From an uncultured Solirubrobacteraceae bacterium (GTDB taxonomy: Bacteria; Actinomycetota; Thermoleophilia; Solirubrobacterales; Solirubrobacteraceae), in assembly GCA_902806215.1 (NCBI GenBank), contig CADCVT010000018.1, forward strand, positions 1-11,975: a DNA stretch of 11,975 bases, read 5' to 3'. The position numbers and the translations under genes are program-made. Within the stretch, counting starts at the first letter, position 1, and every line of letters begins with the position of its first letter. A model generated the notes under the pieces. The model saw only the letters and a list, made by a program, of their open reading frames with translations, made no database searches and was not told the DNA's origin. Positions 5,326-11,169 of this stretch are shown here, piece after piece.

Positions 5326-6363
5326 ATGGTCCGCCCGATCCTCATCAACGCGCGTGCCGCCGCGCGACCCGAGCTCGGCGGCGTCGAGCGCTGGGCGCGC
5401 GAGCTGGAGCGGCGGCTGCCGGCGCTCGATCCGGCCTACGAGGCGGTGAGGCCCCCGGCGGCGCTCGTGCACCGTGCCGGTCACGCCTGGGAGCAGAGCG
5501 CGCTGCCGGCGATCGCCGCTCGGCGCCGCGCGGCGCTCCTGTTCAACCCGGCGAACCTCGCGCCGCTCGCCTCCGGGCGCAACGTCGTCGTCATCCACGA
5601 CGCGGCCGCGCTGCGCGAGCCCGGCTGGTACTCGCGTCTGTACGTCGCCTGGCAGCGGGCGGTGCTGCCCGCGGTGGCCCGGCGTGCGGTGCATCTCGTG
5701 ACAGTCTCCCAGTTCTCCCGCGACGAGCTCGTGGAGACCCTCGGCGCCGATCCGGCGAGGATCACCGTGATCCCCGGCGGCGTCGACGAGCGATTCTCGG
5801 CCTCGACAGCGCCGGCCCGGCGCGACCGGCCGTACGTGCTGACGGTCGCGAGCCGCACGGCGCGCAAGAACCTCGCCGCGCTGAGCGTCACCGCCGAGCG
5901 GCTCGCGCGTGACGGCACCGACCTCGTCGTCGCCGGAGGCGACCGGCCGCAGTTCCAGGCGGAATCGGCATCGGGCCTCACGTGGCTCGGGCACGTGCCC
6001 GACGACGAGCTCCCCGGCCTCTACGCGGGCGCGCTCGCGTTCGTGCTGCCGTCGCTGTACGAGGGCTTCGGGCTCACCGCGCTCGAGGCGATGGCGTGCG
6101 GCACGCCGGTCGTCGTGTCGGACCGCGGGGCGCTCCCCGAGGTCGTGGGGGAGGCCGGGCTCTACGTCGACCCGACCGACCCTGTCGCGATCGCGGACGC
6201 GGTCGAGCGCGCGATCGGCGACGCGGATCTCGGCGCCGCCGGCCGCGACCGAGCGGCGCGTTTCAGCTGGGAGCGCACCGCGCGCGAGGTCCACGAGTGC
6301 CTCCGCGCCGCGAGGGAGCGGCCGGGTGCCGCGCTCCGTCGGCGGGCTTCCGGCCGGGGGTAG
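5326..6363 (+). CDS. Family 4 glycosyltransferase (GT-B fold)
   Basis: This 345-residue enzyme is a second, clearly different GT4 protein. It shows ELGGVERWARELERRL (16-31) with the N-terminal glycine loop, VVIHDAA (88-94), VSQFSRDEL (128-135), IPGGVDERF (149-157) and VASRTARKNL (174-183). The EX7E region is YEGFGLTALEAMACGTPVV (245-263), with E246 and E254. It ends in an arginine-rich tail. The ATG at 5326 directly precedes the first beta strand and is the natural start. CAGTGT lies 9 nt before it and could be a weak -10 box, which would place the promoter over the start of the divergent GT4 gene. OsmC follows after 10 bp, so the two are probably co-transcribed. Donor and acceptor sugars cannot be deduced; mannose or similar hexoses are common in this family. 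Confidence 0.92.
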   Translation: MVRPILINARAAARPELGGVERWARELERRLPALDPAYEAVRPPAALVHRAGHAWEQSALPAIAARRRAALLFNPANLAPLASGRNVVVIHDAAALREPGWYSRLYVAWQRAVLPAVARRAVHLVTVSQFSRDELVETLGADPARITVIPGGVDERFSASTAPARRDRPYVLTVASRTARKNLAALSVTAERLARDGTDLVVAGGDRPQFQAESASGLTWLGHVPDDELPGLYAGALAFVLPSLYEGFGLTALEAMACGTPVVVSDRGALPEVVGEAGLYVDPTDPVAIADAVERAIGDADLGAAGRDRAARFSWERTAREVHECLRAARERPGAALRRRASGRG

Positions 6364-6373
6364 CGCCCACGGC

Positions 6374-6823
6374 ATGCCACTTGCACACCGTGAAGCGACC
6401 GTCGTCTGGGAGGGCACCCTCGGCGGAGGGTCCGGCGCCCTCCAGGCGGGCGGCGGACTGACCGAGACGCCCGTCGACTGGGCCTCCACCGACGGCGAGG
6501 CCGACGGCACGACGAGCCCGGAGCAGCTGCTCGCCGCGGCCGAGGCCGGCTGCTACGCGATGACGCTCGCGCTCGCCCTGAGCCGCCGCGGGACGCCCGC
6601 CGACCGCCTCGAGGTCAACGCGGCCTGCGAGCTCGACCGGACCGGCGACGAGAACGAGCACGAGTACAAGATCACGAAGGTCACACTCGACGTCCGCGCA
6701 AGCGTCCCCGACCTCGACGAGGACGCCTTCGCGGAGGTCGCCCGCCACGCGGACGAGCAGTGCCCGATCTCGGCAGCGCTGCGCGGCAACGTCGAGGTGA
6801 CGTTGGCGACGGCGCTCGCGTAG
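6374..6823 (+). CDS. osmC: OsmC-family peroxiredoxin (organic hydroperoxide reductase)
   Basis: The 149-residue protein detoxifies organic and hydrogen peroxides through a two-cysteine thiol mechanism. The reactive cysteine is C60 in EAGCYAMTLAL and the resolving cysteine C130 in DEQCPISAAL; the 70-residue spacing agrees with OsmC/Ohr proteins. The TTSPEQLLAAAEAGC segment and the opening VVWEGTLGGGSG match OsmC rather than Ohr. C85 is an extra cysteine. ATG 6374 is the start, 10 bp after the stop of the GT4 gene, with no clear Shine-Dalgarno. TAGCGC, beginning with the upstream stop codon, is an imperfect -10 box 7 nt before the ATG, so the gene may also have its own promoter. Two short hairpins follow the stop codon. 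Confidence 0.92.
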   Translation: MPLAHREATVVWEGTLGGGSGALQAGGGLTETPVDWASTDGEADGTTSPEQLLAAAEAGCYAMTLALALSRRGTPADRLEVNAACELDRTGDENEHEYKITKVTLDVRASVPDLDEDAFAEVARHADEQCPISAALRGNVEVTLATALA

Positions 6824-6833
6824 CTCGCGGCGC

Positions 6834-6849
6834 GGGCGGCGCTCCGCCC
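6834..6849 (+). terminator. Hairpin after osmC, weak terminator candidate
   Basis: A 6-bp GC stem (GGGCGG / CCGCCC) with a 4-base loop begins 10 bp after the osmC stop. No T run follows, so it would be an actinobacterial-type stem without U tract at best. A second stem (CCCGT / ACGGG, 6876-6887) follows 26 bp later. Confidence 0.4.
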
Positions 6850-6933
6850 TCACCCCCGCGGTGCCCGCCGTCGTGCCCGTTCACGGGTCAGAGAGTGTGG
6901 GTTCTCTCGTGTCGATCGTCCGTCTCGCGGCTT

Positions 6934-6951
6934 TGTAAGCCCCCGCTTACA
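6934..6951. promoter_or_regulatory. Palindrome 1 of a tandem operator-like pair
   Basis: TGTAAGC and GCTTACA flank a CCCC centre: perfect 7-bp arms, 18 bp in all. The same arms recur 23 bp to the right. This is the form of a binding site for a dimeric repressor such as a TetR- or GntR-type protein, but I cannot assign a regulator. It lies about 185 bp before the ATP-grasp start. Confidence 0.65.
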
Positions 6952-6956
6952 TGTGG

Positions 6957-6974
6957 TGTAAGCGGGCGCTTACA
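6957..6974. promoter_or_regulatory. Palindrome 2 of a tandem operator-like pair
   Basis: The same TGTAAGC / GCTTACA arms occur here around a GGGC centre, 5 bp after palindrome 1. The centre-to-centre distance of 23 bp is about two helical turns, so two dimers would sit on nearly the same DNA face. The right arm of site 1 and left arm of site 2 can also pair as one longer 10-bp stem (CCCGCTTACA with TGTAAGCGGG). Confidence 0.65.
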
Positions 6975-7037
6975 AGTCGGAACGACGACCTCTGAACAAC
7001 GAAGCCGCAGCGGAGATCGGCCCGCAAGGATCGACGA

Positions 7038-7060
7038 CTCACTGGCCAGCTGCTGTTTCG
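7038..7060 (+). repeat. Gapped relative of the 14-bp repeated motif
   Basis: CTCACTG, six bases, then TGCTGTTTCG. Copy 1 has CTCACTG, one base (A), then TGCTGTTTCG, so 17 bases agree apart from the spacer. It is in the same orientation as the three full copies. It may be a degenerate family member or chance. Confidence 0.35.
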
Positions 7061-7120
7061 GACCGGATCACGGCTTGGCACACCGTGAGCCGAAGGACGA
7101 GCGGCGCCACCGAGGGTTCG

Positions 7121-7126
7121 TAGCCT
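7121..7126 (+). promoter_or_regulatory. Candidate -10 box (TAGCCT) of a leaderless promoter
   Basis: TAGCCT fits TAnnnT and lies 9 nt before the ATG at 7136. The AGAG just before the ATG is too close to serve as a ribosome binding site. A start of transcription at or very near the ATG is expected. Confidence 0.5.
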
Positions 7127-7135
7127 GAGCGAGAG

Positions 7136-7960
7136 ATGCCCATCGCCCTCGTCACCGCCGAGCACCTCCCGGAGCTCGACCCCGACTCGCGGCTGCTGCT
7201 GAAGCCGCTCCAGGAGCAGGGGGTCGACGCCGAGATCGTCGTCTGGTCGGACCCGCGGGTCGACTGGGGAGCGTTCGACGCCGTCGTGGTCCGCAGCACC
7301 TTCGACTACGTCCACCACGAGGCGCGCTTCCGCGCGTGGATCGACGAGGTCGAGGCCCAGGCGCCGATGCACAACACAGCGCCGGTCCTGCGTTGGAACG
7401 CGCACAAGACCTACCTGCGCGACCTCGGCGAGCGCAGCGTGCCGGTCGTCGAGACGATCTGGCTAGGCCCCGGCGAGAGCGCGACGATCGCGTGGGACCA
7501 TGCGGTCGCCAAGCCGGCCGTCGCCGGCTCGGCGCTCGGGCTCCGGCAGCTCACCCGCGGTGACACGGTTACGGCCGAGCAGGATCTGCTCGTCCAGCCG
7601 CTCGTCGAGTCGATCACGACCGAGGGCGAGCTCTCGCTCCTCTACGCGGGCGGCCGTCTCAGCCACATGGTCCGCAAGGTCCCGCAGGACGGGGACATCC
7701 GCGTGCAGCCGGAGTTCGGCAGCGAGGTCCGGCTCGAGATCGCGAGCGACGAGGCGGTCGCGGCGGCCGACGACGTCCTCGCGCACGTCGAGCACGACCT
7801 GACCTACGCACGGGTCGACCTCGTCCGCACCGCCGACGGGCGCCTGAGCCTCATCGAGCTCGAGGTCATCGAGCCGAGCCTGTACCTGGCGTGGGATCCG
7901 GACGCGCCGAGGCGCTTCGCCGACGCGATCAGCGCGTCAGTCGCCGCACCGCGCGCCTGA
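7136..7960 (+). CDS. ATP-grasp ligase of unknown substrate (glutathione synthetase / cycloserine-ligase-like fold)
   Basis: The 274-residue protein belongs to the ATP-grasp superfamily, which joins a carboxylate to a nucleophile through an acyl-phosphate. It shows a short N-terminal domain with VVRSTFDYVHHE (51-62), then LRWNAHKTYLRDL (85-97), AKPAVAGSALGLRQ (125-138) with the ATP lysine K126, and VQPLVESITTEGELSLLY (153-170). DGRLSLIELEVIEPSLY (234-250) carries the acidic metal ligands. This order resembles a family that includes the O-ureido-D-serine cyclo-ligase of D-cycloserine synthesis, but no other gene of that pathway is here, so I assign no substrate. It stands alone after a 312-bp region with operator-like palindromes and a leaderless promoter box. 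The 3' end overlaps the convergent glycosidase gene by 32 bp. Confidence 0.82.
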   Translation: MPIALVTAEHLPELDPDSRLLLKPLQEQGVDAEIVVWSDPRVDWGAFDAVVVRSTFDYVHHEARFRAWIDEVEAQAPMHNTAPVLRWNAHKTYLRDLGERSVPVVETIWLGPGESATIAWDHAVAKPAVAGSALGLRQLTRGDTVTAEQDLLVQPLVESITTEGELSLLYAGGRLSHMVRKVPQDGDIRVQPEFGSEVRLEIASDEAVAAADDVLAHVEHDLTYARVDLVRTADGRLSLIELEVIEPSLYLAWDPDAPRRFADAISASVAAPRA

Positions 7961-8978
7961 ACGCCGCGCGGGCCGGCTTGTCCACCGCACGGCTGCCGGA
8001 CACGCGGCGCAGGCCGCCGTACGAGAACGACTCGTCGTCGCCCACCGGCGGGGACAGCCACGTGTACCACCAGACGCCGCCGATCCGCAGCCGTGTGCGT
8101 TCGCGGGCGAGTGCCCCGAAGGCCTCCTCGACACGCTCGGCCTGCCCGCGCTCGGTGGTCTCCCAGCCGTAGTTGAAGGTCGAGCGACCCTTGCCCGACG
8201 ACCAGCTCACCTCGGTGAGCAGCAGCGGCAGGCGCCCGTCGCCGCGGCGCTTCATCTCGGCTCGGGCGAGGCGGACGATCTTCACGACGTTCGAGACCCG
8301 GCGCGAGAACGGGTGGATGGCGGCCTCGTCGAACAGACCCCGCCCGCCGGCGGCGTACAGCTTGCCGAGGTCCTCCCAGGAGCGGTTCGTCAGACCCGCC
8401 GAGACGACGATCGCGGCGGGGTCGGCCGCCTTGATCGCGCCGCGCGCGGCGCGCAGGAGCGCGACGTAGGTCGACGGCCACGGCGTGCCCGACCAGTAGC
8501 GCGGGATGTCCGGCTCGTTCCAGACCTGCCAGCGGCGGATCGGGCGGCCGGCGTTCGCGGTTCCGCGCGGTCCGTAGCGCGCGACGAGCGCGGAGAGGAA
8601 GCGGGCGTAGGCGGCGGAGTCGGGGACGGCGCCCTCGGCGCTGTCGCCGCCGGAGGCCCACGGGGGCGACCGGACGACGACGGGCAGCACGTCGATGCCG
8701 GCGGCCGCGGCCGCGGCGACGATCCGGTCGGTCTCGGCCCAGGCGAACTCGCCGGGCTGCGGCTCGGGGTCGCGCCAGTAGAACGCGACGCGGATGCTGG
8801 CGACGCCGGTCGACCGCATGAGCCGGGCCTCGCGGCCGAGGTCGACGCCCGGAGCGAGCAGCGGTCCGTCGGCCATCACACCGAAGAACGAGCGGGGCGT
8901 GGCGGCGTGGGCCGGCGCCGCGAACGCCGTCAGCGCCACGGCGAGGACCGTGGCGACGAGGAGGCGGAGCGCGGTCAA
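7929..8978 (-). CDS. Secreted clan-A glycoside hydrolase (GH5/GH39/PslG-like TIM barrel)
   Basis: This 349-residue protein has a Sec signal peptide: hydrophobic core LRLLVATVLAVALTAFA and cleavage after AHA at about residue 25. The rest is a single (beta/alpha)8 glycosidase domain. The acid/base glutamate is E155 in WQVWNEPDIPRYW, the nucleophile is probably E256 in LLLTEVSWSSG, and H222 sits in AIHPF. These are the landmarks of clan GH-A. An exported enzyme beside glycosyltransferases may trim or release the polysaccharide they make, as PslG does (inference). No ATG or GTG lies in a suitable position; TTG 8978 gives a complete signal peptide and is chosen. GACGCT lies 9 nt before it as a weak -10 box. 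It is divergent from the WbaZ-like gene (33 bp between starts) and overlaps the ATP-grasp gene by 32 bp. Confidence 0.85.
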   Translation of the reverse strand: MTALRLLVATVLAVALTAFAAPAHAATPRSFFGVMADGPLLAPGVDLGREARLMRSTGVASIRVAFYWRDPEPQPGEFAWAETDRIVAAAAAAGIDVLPVVVRSPPWASGGDSAEGAVPDSAAYARFLSALVARYGPRGTANAGRPIRRWQVWNEPDIPRYWSGTPWPSTYVALLRAARGAIKAADPAAIVVSAGLTNRSWEDLGKLYAAGGRGLFDEAAIHPFSRRVSNVVKIVRLARAEMKRRGDGRLPLLLTEVSWSSGKGRSTFNYGWETTERGQAERVEEAFGALARERTRLRIGGVWWYTWLSPPVGDDESFSYGGLRRVSGSRAVDKPARAAFRRAVRRLTR

Positions 8979-8996
8979 AGCGGCTGGAGCGTCGCA

Positions 8997-9002
8997 TACA
9001 CT
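8997..9002 (+). promoter_or_regulatory. Candidate -10 box (TACACT) of a leaderless promoter
   Basis: TACACT fits TAnnnT and is 9 nt before the ATG at 9012, the same spacing as at the ATP-grasp gene. The short divergent gap of 33 bp must hold promoters for both directions. Confidence 0.5.
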
Positions 9003-9011
9003 CGCCCGCTC

Positions 9012-10163
9012 ATGTCCTTCGGCCGAGTCGCCCTGATCCACGACTTCCTCCTCGACGTCCGCGGGGCGGAGCGCGTCTTCGCGGCGCTGTGCGACCAGTT
9101 CCCGCAGGCCGACCTGTTCACGGCGGTCTACGACGAGGAGGGGACCGAGGGCTGGTTCGCGCATCGCAGCGTCAACACCTCGTTCCTCCAACGGTTGCGG
9201 CCGACCGCCAAGACGTTCCGTCCGCTGCTGCCGCTCTACCCCTACGCGATGGAGTCGCTGGACCTGACGGGCTACGACCTCGTGATCTCGAGCTCGAGCG
9301 CCTGGGCGCACGGCGTCCTCGTCGATCCCGAGGCGGTGCACGTCTGCTACTGCCACAACCCCTTCCGCTACGCCTGGAACGCGCGCGAGCAGACGCTCCG
9401 CGAGCACGCTCCGCTGACGCGCGCGGCGCTCGGGATCGTCCTCAAGCGCTGGCGCATGTGGGACTTCATCGCCGCCCAGCGGGTCGACACGTACGTGACG
9501 AACTCCGAGACGACCCGGCGGCGCATCAACCGCTACTTCGCGCGGGACGCGAGCGTGCTCCACCCGCCGGTGCAGACGTCGCGCTTCACGCCTGTGGACG
9601 CGCCCGGCGACTCCTACGTCGTGCTGTCCGAGCTCATGCCGCACAAGCGGATCGAGCTGGCGGTCCGCGCGTTCGACCGGCTGGGGAAGAAGCTGATCGT
9701 GGTCGGCAACGGGCCCGACGCGCGGCGCCTGCGACGGATGGCGGGGCCGTCGGTGCACTTCACGGGGCGCGTGAGCGACGCGGAGGCCGCGACGCTGCTG
9801 TCGTCCGCGCGGGCGCTCGTGGTGACTGCGACGGAGGAGTTCGGCATCGCGGCCGTCGAGGCGCAGGCCGCAGGCCGGCCTGTGATCGCGCTGCGCGAGG
9901 GCGGCGCGCGCGAGACCGTCGTCGACGGTGTGACCGGCGCGTTCTTCGAGGAGCCGACGGTCGAGTCGCTCGTCGACGCGGTGCGCCGGTTCGACGTCGA
10001 GGCGATCGATCCCGCGGCCTGCGTCCGCAACGCGGACCGCTTCGACGTGGCGCGCTTCGAGGCCGGCATGCGCGAGGTCGTCGCCGGCGCGCTGGCCGAC
10101 GACCGCTCGCCTCGCGAGGAGCGCCGCCGGCGCGTGCCGCGCGGGCTCGCGCTGGCCTCGTAG
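9012..10163 (+). CDS. Family 4 glycosyltransferase, WbaZ-like (putative mannosyltransferase)
   Basis: The 383-residue GT4 enzyme starts with RVALIHDFLLDVRGAERVF (5-23), typical of the WbaZ-like branch whose studied members add mannose to lipopolysaccharide or exopolysaccharide repeat units. Further landmarks are SSSSAWAHG (93-101), VCYCHNPFRYAW (111-122), YVTNSETTRRRI (161-172), LSELMPHKRIELAV (205-218), VVGNGPDARRL (230-240) and TEEFGIAAVEAQAAGRPV (274-291). The last contains the EX7E glutamates E275 and E283. There is no membrane segment; the C-terminal 30 residues are basic. ATG 9012 follows a TACACT box by 9 nt. The GT2 gene begins a few bases after its stop, so the two form an operon leading into the membrane glycosyltransferase. 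Mannose is inferred from the family and not proven. Confidence 0.92.
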   Translation: MSFGRVALIHDFLLDVRGAERVFAALCDQFPQADLFTAVYDEEGTEGWFAHRSVNTSFLQRLRPTAKTFRPLLPLYPYAMESLDLTGYDLVISSSSAWAHGVLVDPEAVHVCYCHNPFRYAWNAREQTLREHAPLTRAALGIVLKRWRMWDFIAAQRVDTYVTNSETTRRRINRYFARDASVLHPPVQTSRFTPVDAPGDSYVVLSELMPHKRIELAVRAFDRLGKKLIVVGNGPDARRLRRMAGPSVHFTGRVSDAEAATLLSSARALVVTATEEFGIAAVEAQAAGRPVIALREGGARETVVDGVTGAFFEEPTVESLVDAVRRFDVEAIDPAACVRNADRFDVARFEAGMREVVAGALADDRSPREERRRRVPRGLALAS

Positions 10164-10180
10164 CTCTCGTGGGTGCCGCG

Positions 10181-11131
10181 GTGCGGGTCGCGGTCGTGGT
10201 GCCGAGCTGGAACGGGCGCCGGTGGCTGCCGGGCCTGTTCGCGTCGCTGCGCGCCCAGACGCTCGCTCCCGACGAGGTGATCGTCGTCGACAACGGGTCG
10301 ACGGACGGGTCGCTCGAGTGGCTCGCGGCCGAGACCTCTGCCCGCGTGATCGCGCTGGGGGAGAACACGGGCTTCGCCGTGGCGGTGAACCGCGGGATCT
10401 CGGCGACCGACGCCGATGCCGTCGCGCTCGTCAACACCGACGTGGAACTGGCGGAGGACTGGCTGGAGCGGGCGGTCGCGCGGCTCGGGCCCAGCGTCGG
10501 ATCGGTCGCGACGAAGATGGTGCTGATGCGCGATCCGGGTGTGGTCGACGACGCCGGCGACGTGCTCCGCCGCGACGGCGTCGCCGAGCAGCGCGGGCAC
10601 GGCAAGCGCGACTCGGCGCGCTTCGACGTCGCCGGCGAGGTGTGGGGCGCGAGCGCGGGCGCTGCCGTGTACCGGCGCGCGGCGGTGCTCGGCGTCGGCG
10701 GGTTCGACGAGCGGTACTTCGCCTACCTCGAGGACGTCGACCTCGCGCTGCGGCTGCGGCTCGCCGGCTGGCGGTGCTGGTACGAGCCGGTGGTCGCCCG
10801 TCATGCCCGGCACGGGTCCGACGGCGTGGAGAGCGCGCCGATCGACGCGCTCGTCGCGCGCAACACGCTGCTGCTGGTGGCTAAGGCCTTTCCGTTGCGG
10901 TGGCTGCCGCTCGTTCTCTACCGGCAGGTCTCGTGGCTTCGCGCTGCGGCGCGCGAGGGAAGGCTGCGCGAGCATCTCGGCGCGGTCGTCGCCGCAGCCC
11001 CGCTCCTGCCGAGCGCGCTGAGGGCCCGACAACAGCTTCGGCGAGAGAGTGTCGTCCCGGTCTCGGTGGCGATCCCGCCACGGCCGTGGAGAGGCAGGCG
11101 CGCGGGGGGACACCGCGAAGCGCCCGAATGA
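10181..11131 (+). CDS. Family 2 glycosyltransferase (rhamnosyltransferase-like)
   Basis: This 316-residue GT2 enzyme shows VAVVVPSWNGRRWL (3-16), VIVVDNGSTDGS (33-44), GENTGFAVAVNRG (60-72) and the metal-binding NTD (85-87, in LVNTDVEL). It continues with EVWGASAGAAVYRR (153-166) and GGFDERYFAYLEDVDLALRL (173-192) with the E184-D185 pair. This order is usual for rhamnosyl- and related transferases in surface-glycan clusters. After residue 225 come partly hydrophobic helices that may lie on the membrane. The start is either GTG 10181, 17 bp after the upstream stop and directly before the first strand, or GTG 10169; I prefer 10181. No ribosome binding site is visible. The TGA overlaps the ATG of a 13-codon ORF (ATGA, 11128-11131). 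Confidence 0.9.
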   Translation: MRVAVVVPSWNGRRWLPGLFASLRAQTLAPDEVIVVDNGSTDGSLEWLAAETSARVIALGENTGFAVAVNRGISATDADAVALVNTDVELAEDWLERAVARLGPSVGSVATKMVLMRDPGVVDDAGDVLRRDGVAEQRGHGKRDSARFDVAGEVWGASAGAAVYRRAAVLGVGGFDERYFAYLEDVDLALRLRLAGWRCWYEPVVARHARHGSDGVESAPIDALVARNTLLLVAKAFPLRWLPLVLYRQVSWLRAAAREGRLREHLGAVVAAAPLLPSALRARQQLRRESVVPVSVAIPPRPWRGRRAGGHREAPE

Positions 11132-11169
11132 CCATGTCGTCGCTGATGCTGTTGTCCGTCCTGGCATGA
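11128..11169 (+). CDS. 13-codon mini-ORF bridging the GT2 and membrane glycosyltransferase genes
   Basis: The ATG at 11128 overlaps the GT2 stop (ATGA), and the TGA at 11167-11169 overlaps the ATG of the next gene (ATGA at 11166). It encodes MTMSSLMLLSVLA, a short hydrophobic peptide. The next gene has no Shine-Dalgarno sequence, so reading this ORF could deliver ribosomes to its start. The third copy of the repeated 14-bp motif makes up its middle codons (SSLML). It has no known family and its translation is unproven; it could equally be a spacer produced by insertion of the motif. Confidence 0.4.
   Translation: MTMSSLMLLSVLA
11140..11153 (+). repeat. Copy 3 of the 14-bp repeated motif TCRCTGATGCTGTT
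   Basis: The plus strand reads TCGCTGATGCTGTT, differing from copies 1 and 2 by one base (G for A at position 3). It lies in the 34-bp junction between the GT2 and membrane glycosyltransferase genes, in the same orientation as the other copies although the genes here are on the opposite strand. Confidence 0.7.

Larger units (their letters stand above)
6824..7135. other. 312-bp intergenic region between osmC and the ATP-grasp gene
   Basis: I find no convincing gene on either strand here. The region contains, in order, two short GC hairpins after osmC, a pair of identical-arm palindromes (6934-6974), a gapped relative of the 14-bp repeated motif (7038-7060), and a -10-like box (7121-7126). The segment from about 6890 to 7060 is visibly richer in A/T than the coding DNA around it, as expected of a regulatory region. 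Confidence 0.7.

Noticed and set aside
6947..7405. Minus-strand ORF covering the palindromes and the start of the ATP-grasp gene
   Set aside because: Mostly antisense to the ATP-grasp gene with shadow composition, and no start context; the palindromes are better explained as operator sites.
8313..9011. Plus-strand extension upstream of the WbaZ-like GT4 start
   Set aside because: It is antisense to the glycosidase and has shadow-type composition; the GT4 domain begins right at ATG 9012, which has a -10 box in front.
8979..9758. Minus-strand extension of the glycosidase frame upstream of its signal peptide
   Set aside because: The frame stays open but is antisense to the WbaZ-like gene, low in complexity, and would bury a clear signal peptide inside the protein.
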